Below, piece after piece: positions 42,850-52,196 of a stretch of 64,000 nucleotides of DNA. The notes under the pieces are model-generated. The model was not told the DNA's origin and did not search any database. It saw nothing but the letters and a program-made list of their open reading frames with translations. Made by a program: the position numbers and the translations under genes. Each line of letters starts with the position of its first letter. Position 1 is the first letter of the stretch. Source of the stretch: Alkalibacterium olivapovliticus (GTDB lineage: Bacteria; Bacillota; Bacilli; Lactobacillales; Carnobacteriaceae_A); assembly GCF_003003275.1 (NCBI RefSeq), contig NZ_PVTO01000009.1:48374-112373 (forward strand), written 5' to 3'.

Positions 42850-43170
42850 ATGCTTGCTCGCTACTTTTAGTCTTTTGAGACCGACATAAAAGACGATATA
42901 TGTCGGTCTAGACTATACATTTTTTTTGAGCACTACTTATTTACTGCCGATAAGTAGAACTCAGCTGCCTGTCAATGCTTGAGCCATGCAAATCAAAAAT
43001 GGAATTGTAGAGCTCAAGCCATTTTATCTATCCAGTTAGTCTTAACCGATCTCGATATGTAGGACTCAGCTGAGCAAATCGAACAGAGTCAATCATATAC
43101 TCGATTATATGTCTATCTCACATTCGTTTATGAGCTCAGTCGACATAACTAACACATCTTACCCTTCTAA
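42850..43170. repeat. Degenerate 52-bp repeat array (array 4)
   Basis: TGT(AG)-GACTC-like cores occur at 42904 (TGTCGGTCTAG), 42956 (GTAGAACTCAGCTG), 43009 (TGTAGAGCTCAAGCC), 43061 (TGTAGGACTCAGCTG) and 43113 (TGTCTATCTC), steps of 52-53 bp, with little other conservation. It occupies the convergent gap between the NSS and MscS-like genes. No gene seen. Confidence 0.6.
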
Positions 43171-43235
43171 CACCAGCTTAACCGTCTCAAGCTGAATCAG
43201 ACAGGGTCAGTTTCCGCATCATGATCCTTATATGT

Positions 43236-43268
43236 AAAAAAAGAGAAGCTGCGGTGAGCTTCTCTTTT
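43236..43268 (-). terminator. Terminator of the MscS-related gene
   Basis: AAAGAGAAGCT / AGCTTCTCTTT arms followed on the minus strand by TTTTTTACAT. Confidence 0.88.
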
Positions 43269-43277
43269 CCTTTCATT

Positions 43278-44543
43278 TTAAAGTTCTGGTGAATCGTTTG
43301 TTGAACCGCTTGGTTTTGCACTTTCTTTTTCAATTTTCTGATCTGCGCGTTCCAGCTGTTTTCTGGCAAAATCGCGTCCGCCTAAGCCAAATGCTAAGGC
43401 AAATGCAACTGCCAGTCCACCAATAATGAACAGGAATGCGAAGTTTACAATAGTTGTGGCAAAGTTTAACTGATCCAATGCCATGAATACTGCAAAGGTG
43501 ATCAGAATATATTTAACGGTCATTCCGGCGAATGAGCTTCCTGTTGCACTCTTGATACCTGATGCCAGCACTTGACCCCCAATAAAGGCTAAGCCAATAA
43601 TGATTGCTGCAAACAGCACGTTTGGCAGGTATAAGATGATAGCTGCCACGATTGTGTTCAGCATTGCCAGATTCAGGACGTTCAGTGCTTCAACTAAGAA
43701 GAAAATCCCAATTAGGAATGAAACGATTTGACCAGTAATTTTAGCCAGGTCAATATTAACGTTTCCTGATTGTTTTAAATAAGATGAGTATTTGTTGAAC
43801 CCTGTTCCTCTTAATAAGTCGGTAATGATGTCTCCTGCAAACTTAGCTAATACCATACCAATCGCTAACAGTACAACTGCTACGAGGATGTTTGGAATAG
43901 CCTGTAGAATTGTGTTGAGTACGTCACTGACAGGTTGTGCAATCGTATCGATATTCAATACATCCAATGCAACTAAGATGATCGGCACTAAAATCAGGAA
44001 GTAGACAATGTTTGCTAAAACTGAAGCAAGTGTTCCTTTACTTTTTTCAACCTCTTGAGCGTCTGTTTCAGTTCCTGCAAATTTATCGAGGAAACGGTCC
44101 AGATTCGCTGCAACGGCTAGATTGTATACTAAATTCTTAACGAACTTAGCCGCAAAGAATCCTAATACAAGAACCACGATTGCGGATAAAATATTAGGCA
44201 GGAATGATAAGGCTGTGTCCAGCATGTTTTGAATGGGCTGACCAATGGCTTCTAGTCCAAACGTATAGAAAATGCCAGGTAAGAATAATACCCATACAAG
44301 AAAATACCCTACCTTTCCTAACGCATTGATCATTGTGTGACCCTGTTCCTCAGTATTAGCCGCTCCCCACTTCTGCAGTCGGCTAGCTCCTCCAGCTGCC
44401 TTTAATCCTTTAGTAATAGCTTTCATTACCAAAGTAGCCACAAGCCATGCTACTATAATAAGGACTATCCCCATCAACAACCGAGGTAAAAAATCTACAA
44501 ATGTGTTGAGGCCACGCTGAAATGAATCTCCAATATTGTTCAT
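43278..44543 (-). CDS. Conserved-TM-helix (MscS-related, CmpX-like) membrane protein
   Basis: 421 aa, about ten to eleven helices. It consists mainly of repeated 'lPniL.AiivlvlGf..AkfV' units (LPNILSAIVVLVLGFFAAKF, IPNILVAVVLLAIGMVLAKF, LPNVLFAAIIIGLAFIGGQV), the TM_helix repeat of small-conductance mechanosensitive-channel relatives, without an MscS beta domain. A tail of charged residues ends it. Likely an osmotic or envelope-stress protein. AAAGGAG lies 9 nt before the ATG at 44543; the frame to 44693 crosses the upstream terminator and is rejected. Confidence 0.85.
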   Translation of the reverse strand: MNNIGDSFQRGLNTFVDFLPRLLMGIVLIIVAWLVATLVMKAITKGLKAAGGASRLQKWGAANTEEQGHTMINALGKVGYFLVWVLFLPGIFYTFGLEAIGQPIQNMLDTALSFLPNILSAIVVLVLGFFAAKFVKNLVYNLAVAANLDRFLDKFAGTETDAQEVEKSKGTLASVLANIVYFLILVPIILVALDVLNIDTIAQPVSDVLNTILQAIPNILVAVVLLAIGMVLAKFAGDIITDLLRGTGFNKYSSYLKQSGNVNIDLAKITGQIVSFLIGIFFLVEALNVLNLAMLNTIVAAIILYLPNVLFAAIIIGLAFIGGQVLASGIKSATGSSFAGMTVKYILITFAVFMALDQLNFATTIVNFAFLFIIGGLAVAFALAFGLGGRDFARKQLERADQKIEKESAKPSGSTNDSPEL

Positions 44544-44673
44544 ATTATCTGTCTCCTTTTTTAATAGATTTTGTATCATGAACACCTTTAGTATAGCCAA
44601 GGCGCTCAGAAAGAACAAATGATATGCATTGATATGACCGGATATTAGCTGACGGGATTTCAAGTCTTCAAAA

Positions 44674-44706
44674 AGAAAAAACCTTCCCCACAAAACAGGA
44701 AAGGTC
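44674..44706 (-). terminator. Terminator of the DUF503/unknown/DegV operon
   Basis: On the minus strand ACCTTTCC..GGGAAGGT then TTTTTTC, 29 nt past the degV stop. Confidence 0.8.
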
Positions 44707-44735
44707 TAATGATTCGGTTATTCAGCTAGTCTATT

Positions 44736-45614
44736 CTAGTCTTCTATATACATATAATTCTGTGGTTTTTTATCGAAATAAAACACACCCGCTCCACCTA
44801 TACCCAGATGCGCTGCCAGAACGGCACCAATATCAAAAATCTGAGTGGTGACGTCTGGTAGTGCTTCTTTGACCATCGACTCCAGCTTCCTGGCGCTTTC
44901 AATGTCTCCAACGTGACTGATCGTCACCAGCTGATCCTGAAATCCATCGACACCTTTTTGCACATCTTTTATCATGCGTTTGTAAATTCTGTCCTGACCA
45001 CGGACCAGTTTCTTCAAATAAATGCCTGTTTCATTAACTGACAGATAGGGTTTGATATTAAGCACATCACCTGCTGCTCCTGCTACTTTAGGAAGTCTTC
45101 CCCCTTTAACCAGCCACTTCAGGTTGTTCAATGTAAAGTGGTACTTGACGTGTTCCGTGTTTTCTATCGTCTGAGCAACAATTGTCCCAAAATCTTCATT
45201 GCGTTTGGCCATTTCCATTGCCTGAAGAGCGAGTAAGGCTCCTCCTCCTGAACCGCCTTTAGAGTCGATAACGGCAATGTTCATGTCAGGGTATTCCTTC
45301 TTGTATACTTCGACAGTCGACTGTGCAACCTGATAAGTACCGGAAAACTGACTGTAAATCGTAATATAAATAACGTCTTCTCCGCGTTCACGGCAGGCAT
45401 CCAGTGTATCAATTATCGTTTTTGGGGAAACTTGAGAGGTCTTCGGCATGATCTCATCTTTCATATGGTCGTGCACTTCTTCAAGTGAGATCTCCACCTG
45501 ATCAAGGTAATCCTTTTCATTGATAATGACACTTAAGGGTAGAAAATCATATTCATAGCTTTTTTTCATATAGTCGTTCTGATCGATACCTGAATCGATG
45601 AGTATTCTAATCAT
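44736..45614 (-). CDS. DegV family fatty-acid-binding protein
   Basis: 292 aa. DegV/FakB proteins bind a fatty acid for phosphorylation by FakA. Residues SQVSPKTIIDTL and TIYSQFSGTYQVAQ (the S-G-T-Y loop) and DSKGGSGGGALLALQA match the family; the lipid-headgroup loop KGGRLPKVAGAAGDVLNIKPYL is intact. Start at ATG 45614 with AAGGAG 9 nt upstream; the frame's GTG at 45632 has none. Last gene of a three-gene operon (24-bp gap to the gene before). Confidence 0.9.
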   Translation of the reverse strand: MIRILIDSGIDQNDYMKKSYEYDFLPLSVIINEKDYLDQVEISLEEVHDHMKDEIMPKTSQVSPKTIIDTLDACRERGEDVIYITIYSQFSGTYQVAQSTVEVYKKEYPDMNIAVIDSKGGSGGGALLALQAMEMAKRNEDFGTIVAQTIENTEHVKYHFTLNNLKWLVKGGRLPKVAGAAGDVLNIKPYLSVNETGIYLKKLVRGQDRIYKRMIKDVQKGVDGFQDQLVTISHVGDIESARKLESMVKEALPDVTTQIFDIGAVLAAHLGIGGAGVFYFDKKPQNYMYIED

Positions 45615-45638
45615 TTTAATTATCTCCTTCACTAGTGC

Positions 45639-46253
45639 TTATTTTGATACTAACTCGTCGATTTCTTCTAAACTCAGCTCTTCTGAATAGTACCTGTTCC
45701 AGATCGACTGCAAATGCGACGTGCTGTAGGTTCCGTAAATACTGAGCAGCTGATTTTTCCATTTAGTCAGTGACTTTACAGCTTGATGTGTACTCACGTT
45801 TTCCACTACTTCATCATTTGAATCATCTGCAGATGATTCTGCAGGCTCTGCTGAATCTTCTACTCCTTTTGCCGAATCGACTGCTTCTATCACTTCTTCA
45901 GGAATGATAAACACATACCCGTCATTAGTTTCGGCGGCAAAGAAAAATCCTTTTTTGATTAAAGGTGCCAAGTTTTTTATGCTATCCACAGTCTCAAGAT
46001 AGTACATAGTTTGTTCCTTATCAGGAAGGGTATCGATAACCTGCTCGAGTACTTCATTGTATATGGTCTGAGCCTGTTCCACTATTTTATCGGCAAGAGA
46101 TTCAATCAGCTTCCCCTTTTTCCAGCTCTTGGGAAATGTAACTGCCAGGCTTTCCCCCATTTCAAGAAGTTGAGACTTCTTATATCTGGTAAGCAGGTCT
46201 TCTAAACCCATTTCCTGGGGCTTCTTGATAATAGTAAACGTCTGTTCTGTCAT
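45639..46253 (-). CDS. Hypothetical protein with a SAP/Rho-N-like N-terminal segment
   Basis: 204 aa, soluble. Residues about 14-58 read 'LEDLLTRYKKSQLLEMGESLAV..KKGKLIESLADKI', a two-helix pattern with a K-x-x-L-I turn that resembles SAP or Rho N-terminal nucleic-acid-binding helices. An acidic low-complexity linker (SAEPAESSADDSNDEV) separates it from a C-terminal helical part. No further function visible. AAGGAAGG lies 6 nt before the ATG. Sits between DUF503 and degV in one operon. The fold guess is inference. Confidence 0.6.
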   Translation of the reverse strand: MTEQTFTIIKKPQEMGLEDLLTRYKKSQLLEMGESLAVTFPKSWKKGKLIESLADKIVEQAQTIYNEVLEQVIDTLPDKEQTMYYLETVDSIKNLAPLIKKGFFFAAETNDGYVFIIPEEVIEAVDSAKGVEDSAEPAESSADDSNDEVVENVSTHQAVKSLTKWKNQLLSIYGTYSTSHLQSIWNRYYSEELSLEEIDELVSK

Positions 46254-46293
46254 GTTTAACCTTCCTTTATTCATTGATTTAGTCCTTAGTTTA

Positions 46294-46575
46294 TTATACT
46301 TCTATCCAGTCAACATCCAGTATCTCCACTTCATACTGCTCTTCAACATCTTTAAGAGCCGACTCCAGCTGTTTCCTGCAGAGCAGCCGATTACTGCCAA
46401 CAACGCCGAAACCCAGCACAGCTTTATTGTGCAAATCCCATTCATCTACTTCTGCAGTGGTCAGGTGGTGCCGGTTTCTTATACGATGAACAATGCTTTT
46501 CACGGTACTGCGTTTATCTTTCAAGGAGTATGAATCGAAAATAAGAATGGTCAGTTCGACACCCATAAGAATCAT
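46294..46575 (-). CDS. DUF503 family protein (YlxP-like)
   Basis: 93 aa. ELTILIFDSYSLKDKRSTVKS and LGFGVVGSNRLLCRKQLESALKDVEE match DUF503, known as YlxP near rbfA in Bacillus, of unknown but ribosome-associated-context function. A GGAGGAGGAGCAGAAG ribosome binding site precedes the ATG. Here it opens an operon with the SAP-like protein and degV, not with rbfA or infB, so it may be a second copy or a relocated gene. Confidence 0.85.
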   Translation of the reverse strand: MILMGVELTILIFDSYSLKDKRSTVKSIVHRIRNRHHLTTAEVDEWDLHNKAVLGFGVVGSNRLLCRKQLESALKDVEEQYEVEILDVDWIEV

Positions 46576-46678
46576 CTTCTGCTCCTCCTCCGTTATTCTC
46601 TATAAATCGTAGCATTCTTTACACAGACGCGCAATAATTCATTGCCATTATAAATCATTCAAACATCATTGCTTTATA

Positions 46679-46708
46679 AGGACATTAAAAACAAGTAAAG
46701 AATGTCCT
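46679..46708. repeat. Inverted repeat upstream of the first ClC gene
   Basis: AGGACATT-N14-AATGTCCT, perfect 8-bp arms, 91 bp before the start codon. No T-tract; possible operator or leader structure. I see no fluoride-riboswitch (crcB) elements here. Confidence 0.4.
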
Positions 46709-46799
46709 CCAATATGGTTCGTTTTGTTGCTTTTCACATTTAGATTAGTTATCTTAGTACTTATGTAGAAAAACAATTTCAGGTCAGTGGGAGTTATTC

Positions 46800-48323
46800 A
46801 TGAAAAAATTAAACGTATTCGAATGGTCAAAAATTTCATATGTTGCCAAAGGCTTATTAGTCGGTGTCATTGTAGGTATAGTCGTTAGTTTATTTAGAGT
46901 ATCGATTGAACTGATGCTGACATTTGTCAGAGATGTCTATTCCTTTTTAAGAACTGAGCCTGTCTGGATCATCGGCTGGGTTTTTGTCATCCTTATTATA
47001 GCATTTATCATCTCCATAATGGTTAGAGATGAACCAGACATCAAGGGATCCGGGATTCAGGATATAGAAGGTCAACTGCACGGTATCCTGAAACTGAACT
47101 GGTTCTCTATATTATGGCGCAAATTTATTGCCGGTGTTTTAGGAATCGGGTCAGGGTTAGCGCTTGGGCGAGAAGGTCCTTCTATCCAACTGGGGGGAGC
47201 TGTTGGTCAAGGGGTCAATCATTTTCTGAAAGGTAATAAGTCTCAACAGAATATCCTGATCTCTGCTGGTGCAAGTGCCGGGTTATCTGCAGCCTTTAAT
47301 GCCCCTGTATCAGGCATCATGTTTATTCTAGAAGAAGTACATCATAAGTTTTCCGGTGTTCTGCTGCTTACAGCCTTTTCAGCCTCTATCACAGCGAACT
47401 TTATCGCCTATCAGATTTTCGGTGTACAGCCGGCACTTGATATCGGTGCTCTTCTGCAATTTCCGTTAGAACACTATGCACACCTGGTCTTTATGGGGAT
47501 ATTCCTGGCAGTATGTGGTTGGGCTTATCAAGAGGTCCTGATGGTCATGCCTTCTCTTTACAGAAAACTGCCAATCCCTCCTTATCTTCATGGGTTCGTT
47601 CCTTTTCTTCTCATTATTCCAATAGGTCTTTACCTGCCGGAAATGATGGGAGGCGGGACAGGCGTTATTACGCTGATTAGTGGTCAGCGACTGTCTACTC
47701 TTTTACTGATTGGTATTTTCCTGTTCCGCTTTGCTTATTCTCATATCTCTTATGGGTCTGGGCTTCCCGGCGGTATTTTCATCCCCGTTTTAAGCCTCGG
47801 TGCACTTTTAGGTGCTATTTATGGGAATGGGGCATTATGGGTCACAGGAATCGAAGATATTTTCATTCGAAGCTTTATTATCTATGCAATGGGTGGTCTG
47901 TTGACTGCGGTCACTAAAGCCCCGCTCACTGCAGTTATGCTGATTACTGAAATGACCGGTACAGTCACACAGTTAATGCCGCTGGCAGTCGTCTGTCTGA
48001 CTTCATACGTAGTGGCTGACTTCCTTGGATCAGATCCCGTATACGAGGAACTGCTGCAGCGTAAGATTCACCAGATTCCAAAAGTCTTCGAAGGAGCCGT
48101 CAGTGAGTTCCAGCTTTCTGTTGAACCTGACAGTGATTTGGATGGCATGATGGCACGCTATCTGCGTCTGCCTTACGGATCTAAACTGATCAAGGTCAAA
48201 CGACATCAAAACGAATTTATCCCGCATCAGGATACCGTGTTCTGGGCTGGCGACGAGTTGTACTTTACTTCTGACAGTGGATTTGTGTCTGAAGTGAAAA
48301 AATATTTAGACAAAATCAATTAA
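46800..48323 (+). CDS. ClC-family chloride channel/antiporter with C-terminal TrkA-C domain, copy 1
   Basis: 507 aa: ClC core (about 1-410) plus a C-terminal RCK_C/TrkA-C regulatory domain (about 435-505). The gating Glu is Glu125 in GREGPSIQLGG, and the anion-entry motif is GSGIQ (83-87) rather than the usual GSGIP; the third site GSGLPGGIFIP is intact. Exchanges or conducts chloride (or other anions) across the membrane, with nucleotide or ligand control. Paralog follows 43 bp downstream, so they are one operon. Confidence 0.92.
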   Translation: MKKLNVFEWSKISYVAKGLLVGVIVGIVVSLFRVSIELMLTFVRDVYSFLRTEPVWIIGWVFVILIIAFIISIMVRDEPDIKGSGIQDIEGQLHGILKLNWFSILWRKFIAGVLGIGSGLALGREGPSIQLGGAVGQGVNHFLKGNKSQQNILISAGASAGLSAAFNAPVSGIMFILEEVHHKFSGVLLLTAFSASITANFIAYQIFGVQPALDIGALLQFPLEHYAHLVFMGIFLAVCGWAYQEVLMVMPSLYRKLPIPPYLHGFVPFLLIIPIGLYLPEMMGGGTGVITLISGQRLSTLLLIGIFLFRFAYSHISYGSGLPGGIFIPVLSLGALLGAIYGNGALWVTGIEDIFIRSFIIYAMGGLLTAVTKAPLTAVMLITEMTGTVTQLMPLAVVCLTSYVVADFLGSDPVYEELLQRKIHQIPKVFEGAVSEFQLSVEPDSDLDGMMARYLRLPYGSKLIKVKRHQNEFIPHQDTVFWAGDELYFTSDSGFVSEVKKYLDKIN

Positions 48324-48366
48324 AGCTGAGCAATGATGTTCGAATTGATATCAAGAGGAGTCTTGT

Positions 48367-49890
48367 ATGAAACGTATACGATTTATTGACTGGTCTAAAA
48401 TCAGTTATGTGTTAAAAGGAATTTTAGTGGGTGCCGTTGCCGGTGCAGTCGTCAGCGCCTTTCGTATGGCTATATATACGACACTGAACCTTATGCCAAG
48501 TGTTTACACTTTTTTAAGAGCTAATCCTGCCTGGATTTTCGGATGGTCTTTTATTATTTTAGTGATTGCTTTTCTGGTCATCTTGATGGGGAGAGACGAT
48601 CCGGATATTCAGGGTAACGGAGTTGCAGAACTTAAAGGTCAACTGCAGGGCACTTTAAAATTGAACTGGTGGTCGATCCTCTGGCGAAAGTTTGCTGCGA
48701 GTACGCTTGTTTTAGGTATGGGGCTTCCAGTTGGTAGAGAGGGGCCTTCCATTCAAATCGGCGGGGTCGTTGGTCAAGGGATCAATCATTTTTTGAAAGG
48801 CAATAAGTCTCAGGAAAACATCCTGATTTCAAGTGGTGCTGCCGCCGGTTTATCTGCTGCCTTTAATGCGCCGATGTCTGGGCTGGTTATTATTCTGGAA
48901 GAAGTACACCACCGCTTTTCCAGTGTGCTAATTTTAACGGTGTTCACTGCTTCCGTTACGGCTAATTTTCTAGCCTTTCATCTGTTCGGGTCTCAACCGG
49001 CGCTGGCTTTAGGAACCATGGCGGAATTCCCACTGGAACACTATCTGTATCTAGTTATTTTAGGCATACTTTTAGCACTGGCCGGCTGGGTATTTCAGAA
49101 GACCGTCTTTATCGTTCCTAAGCTCTACGCTAAACTGCCTATCCCCTCTTATTTATACGGCTTTATTCCGTTCATCCTAGTCATTTTGACCGGATTGTTC
49201 TGGGAAGACATGCTGGGTGGCGGAACTGGCGTGATTACGGATATCGCATCTGTTCGTACAGGTACTTTTTTACTGCTTGGTATTTTAGTTTTCCGTTTCG
49301 TTGGCTTTCAGATAGCTTATGGCTCAGGGATTCCAGCCGGTATGCTGATTCCACTTCTGACAATCGGAGCTGTTTTAGGCGGTATTTTTGGAAATATCGT
49401 TCTAAGTGGAACAGGGCTTTCGGATGAATTCATTCGAAACTTTGTCATTTTTTCAATGGGTGGGTTCTTTACAGCTACGTCTAAAGCCCCACTCACAGCT
49501 ATTGTCCTGCTGACTGAAATCACAGGATCGATTACTCAGATGATGCCGATAGCAGTTGTCTGTCTGACAGCTTATATATTTGCCGACATTCTGGGACTGG
49601 AACCGATCGATGAAATAACACTGTACAATAAAACCAATCGATTCCCGACAGTTTTCGAAGGGAAACTGATTCATATGGATGTGTTTGTCGAACCGAATAC
49701 GTATCTTGACGGCATGCAGATGAGTCAGCTGACCCTTCCCTATAATGCAAAATGTATCAGGATCAAACGGCACAGCAACGAATTTATGCCTCATCGCGAT
49801 ACCATTCTTCTATCAGGTGATGAACTGCAGATTGCCTGTGATCAGGGCTTTTTAGTTCAAGTTAAGAAATATATCAGCAAATTGAATTAG
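48367..49890 (+). CDS. ClC-family protein with TrkA-C domain, copy 2 (diverged anion motif)
   Basis: 507 aa, same length and layout as copy 1. The gating Glu125 (GREGPSIQIGG) is kept, but the entry motif is GNGVA at 83-87, with Asn in the place of the anion-coordinating Ser and Ala for Pro, and the third site reads GSGIPAGMLIP. The TrkA-C domain is retained. AGAGGAG stands 6 nt before the ATG. It is either a changed-specificity partner of copy 1 or a regulatory subunit of a heterodimer. Co-transcribed with copy 1. Confidence 0.9.
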   Translation: MKRIRFIDWSKISYVLKGILVGAVAGAVVSAFRMAIYTTLNLMPSVYTFLRANPAWIFGWSFIILVIAFLVILMGRDDPDIQGNGVAELKGQLQGTLKLNWWSILWRKFAASTLVLGMGLPVGREGPSIQIGGVVGQGINHFLKGNKSQENILISSGAAAGLSAAFNAPMSGLVIILEEVHHRFSSVLILTVFTASVTANFLAFHLFGSQPALALGTMAEFPLEHYLYLVILGILLALAGWVFQKTVFIVPKLYAKLPIPSYLYGFIPFILVILTGLFWEDMLGGGTGVITDIASVRTGTFLLLGILVFRFVGFQIAYGSGIPAGMLIPLLTIGAVLGGIFGNIVLSGTGLSDEFIRNFVIFSMGGFFTATSKAPLTAIVLLTEITGSITQMMPIAVVCLTAYIFADILGLEPIDEITLYNKTNRFPTVFEGKLIHMDVFVEPNTYLDGMQMSQLTLPYNAKCIRIKRHSNEFMPHRDTILLSGDELQIACDQGFLVQVKKYISKLN

Positions 49891-50027
49891 CTTTCAAACT
49901 TCCTCTCGTCTCTCATTGTAATAGTGAGTTCCGGGGGATTTTTTCTGCTATTATTATTCTGTAAATGTGGTAAAATAAGTTCAGACAAAAAATAAAAACA
50001 GATCGACAACATGAAAAGGAGATTTAT

Positions 50028-50966
50028 ATGCAGTACATATGGATGGCAATCAAAGGCATTTTTATCGGAATAGCAAATATCATACCGGGCGTCTCAGGTG
50101 GGACCATGGCCGTCTCTTTTGGTATATACGATGATGTGATTCACGCCTTTACTCATTTAAGAAAAGAATGGAAATCAAGCATGAAAATTCTAATTCCATT
50201 GGTTACAGGTGCTCTTATCGGTATTGCCGGGTTCTCAATGGTCATTGAATGGCTGCTGGCATCCTACACGCTCTATACCGCTTTTGCTTTCGTCGGCCTG
50301 ATACTCGGAGGGCTGCCTATACTGAATAAATCATTCAAAAAAAGTCTGGACGCTGAAGATAAATCTATCGGCCCCCTGCATATCATTTTATTCATTTTCT
50401 TTTTCCTAGTCGTAGCCTGGATGGGAGTGGCTGAAGTAGCAGGTGCAGGCGTTCAAAGCGTGAGCCTCGGAATCGGACCTCTAGTGGCCCTGTTTCTTGT
50501 CGGTGTGATATCGGCTGCAGCAATGGTGATACCGGGTGTCAGCGGCTCTTTACTGATGCTGATCATCGGCTACTATTACGCTGTCATCTATACCATTAAC
50601 GGCTTTACAGAATCATTGAGCAATTTCGATCTTGATGCTCTTATTCCCTTCACCATTTTACTGGTCTCTTACGCGTTAGGAATGGTCGTGGGTATCATCC
50701 TGATCAGTAAAGTGATTGACTACTTCTTTAAAACACAGCCAGGGTTCACGTATGCTTCGATTTTAGGCTTGGTCATAGCTTCTCCGATTGCTGTGGTCTC
50801 AAACACTGATGCCCTGGCTGATTTGGATGGAAACGGTGCAGTCTTGCGACTGATCATCGCATTAGCTCTCGCCGGTGCATCTTATGCTCTGACTTATGGA
50901 TTAGGGCGAACCAAGGATTCTACCGACGCAATCCCTGAAGAGTCAAAACCTGTATCTGATCAGTAA
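50028..50966 (+). CDS. DUF368 membrane protein (PopT-type polyprenyl-phosphate transporter)
   Basis: 312 aa, about eight helices. IKGIFIGIANIIPGVSGGTM at residues 8-27 and AMVIPGVSGSLLMLIIGYY form the internal repeat typical of DUF368. This family has been identified as one of two recycling transporters (PopT, beside DedA-type UptA) that flip undecaprenyl phosphate back for cell-wall synthesis, with halophile and alkaline-pH conditions favouring its use. AAAGGAG lies 7 nt before the ATG. Monocistronic. Confidence 0.9.
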   Translation: MQYIWMAIKGIFIGIANIIPGVSGGTMAVSFGIYDDVIHAFTHLRKEWKSSMKILIPLVTGALIGIAGFSMVIEWLLASYTLYTAFAFVGLILGGLPILNKSFKKSLDAEDKSIGPLHIILFIFFFLVVAWMGVAEVAGAGVQSVSLGIGPLVALFLVGVISAAAMVIPGVSGSLLMLIIGYYYAVIYTINGFTESLSNFDLDALIPFTILLVSYALGMVVGIILISKVIDYFFKTQPGFTYASILGLVIASPIAVVSNTDALADLDGNGAVLRLIIALALAGASYALTYGLGRTKDSTDAIPEESKPVSDQ

Positions 50967-50977
50967 TCAATCAAATT

Positions 50978-51029
50978 AAACGTCTAGTCTACCAAGAGAA
51001 AATGACTCTCTTATTGACTAGACGTTTTT
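50978..51029. terminator. Bidirectional terminator
   Basis: AAACGTCTAGTC / GACTAGACGTTTT with an inner AAGAGA / TCTCTT stem, between convergent DUF368 and DUF305 genes. Confidence 0.9.
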
Positions 51030-51037
51030 ATCTATTA

Positions 51038-51511
51038 CTATTCGTTTTCTTCATCTTCATTCTGCAGTTCTTCGATCAAAGCTTCCATTTCACTTATTTC
51101 CTCTTCCTGAGCCGCTATGATTTCTTCTGCCAACTGCTGAACACGCTCATCTTGCAAATCTGCTCTTTCGCTGGTTAAGATGGCTATAGAATGGTGTGGG
51201 ATCATGGCTCTCATCCATGAAGTGTCATCAACTGTGGTCTGACTTCTGACTAAAAATAACATGAGTCCGAAGATCAATACAGATGAGGCCAAAATCGCAG
51301 CGTTCGCTTTTTTGTTAGTATACATTTTCCACATGAAAAGGAGCATAATGACGGCCATTACTGCTCCCATCATAATACTCATAAAGAAACGAGTCTGACT
51401 AAATTGGAAATGAGACACCTCATATATATTCAAGTACATTAAAAAATACATAATGATGGTAGAAGTGAGAATCATCAATCCAAATCTACTATATTTTTTC
51501 ATATTATTCAT
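51038..51511 (-). CDS. DUF305 family membrane protein
   Basis: 157 aa: three N-terminal helices (about 11-88) then a DUF305 domain starting WMRAMIPHHSIAILTSERA, with the conserved M-I-P-H-H metal-type motif, followed by LAEEIIAAQEEEISEM. DUF305 is a ferritin-like helical domain, often with copper or other metal handling. Acidic C-terminus. It lies 15 bp downstream of the macro-domain gene and is probably co-transcribed. Confidence 0.85.
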   Translation of the reverse strand: MNNMKKYSRFGLMILTSTIIMYFLMYLNIYEVSHFQFSQTRFFMSIMMGAVMAVIMLLFMWKMYTNKKANAAILASSVLIFGLMLFLVRSQTTVDDTSWMRAMIPHHSIAILTSERADLQDERVQQLAEEIIAAQEEEISEMEALIEELQNEDEENE

Positions 51512-51526
51512 CCTTTCTTAAGCTGA

Positions 51527-52024
51527 TTACAACTGGTTTTCCAGAATCTGTTTCGTCTTATCATCGAAAGCAACAAATACTACTTTAGTGACACTTGTAT
51601 TCCTCTCTAGTTCTTCTTTGACTGTTTCGATGGCTATTTTTGCAGCCTTATCAAGCGGGTAGCCGTAAATACCGGTACTGATGGCTGGAAATGCTACCGA
51701 CTGAAGCTTGTGTTCATTCGCTACTTTCAGACTATTGGCATAGCAGGCTTTCAACTTCTCCGGTTCGCCATGCTCGCCGTCTCTATAAACAGGTCCGACC
51801 GTGTGAATAACATAATCGGCTGGCAAGTCAAACCCTTCAGTCAGTTTGGCTTCTCCAGTCTCAGCACCGTTCATTTTTTTACAGGCTTCTTTGAGTTCAG
51901 GTCCAGCAGCACGGTGAATTGCTCCATCTACTCCTCCTCCACCTAATAGGGATTTATTTGCCGCATTAACAATGGCATCGACTTTCAGTTTCGTAATGTC
52001 CTCTTTGATCACTTCAATAGCCAT
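51527..52024 (-). CDS. Macro domain protein (O-acetyl-ADP-ribose deacetylase type)
   Basis: 165 aa. [26 protein letters not shown] and [12 protein letters not shown] are the two ADP-ribose-binding loops of the MacroD/YmdB class; the catalytic Asp and Asn are in place. Removes acetyl or ADP-ribose groups in the cytoplasm. ATG at 52024 has GGAGGAG 7 nt upstream. First of two genes with DUF305. Confidence 0.92.
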   Translation of the reverse strand: MAIEVIKEDITKLKVDAIVNAANKSLLGGGGVDGAIHRAAGPELKEACKKMNGAETGEAKLTEGFDLPADYVIHTVGPVYRDGEHGEPEKLKACYANSLKVANEHKLQSVAFPAISTGIYGYPLDKAAKIAIETVKEELERNTSVTKVVFVAFDDKTKQILENQL

Positions 52025-52196
52025 TACTCTCCTCCTTCCTATTTATACTTACCTTCTATTTAAATGGTATGACTCTTCAGTTCGTTTCGCAATCAATAAG
52101 CATTGGATATAATAGCTCAAAGAATCTCTGTCTACCTTAAAAGAGTGATATAATCAAATGGATACAGACAAATCATTACATAGGAGTGATTCAATA

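Noticed and set aside
46576..46799. Fluoride riboswitch upstream of the ClC genes
   Set aside because: No crcB-motif core was found; only a simple 8-bp inverted repeat.
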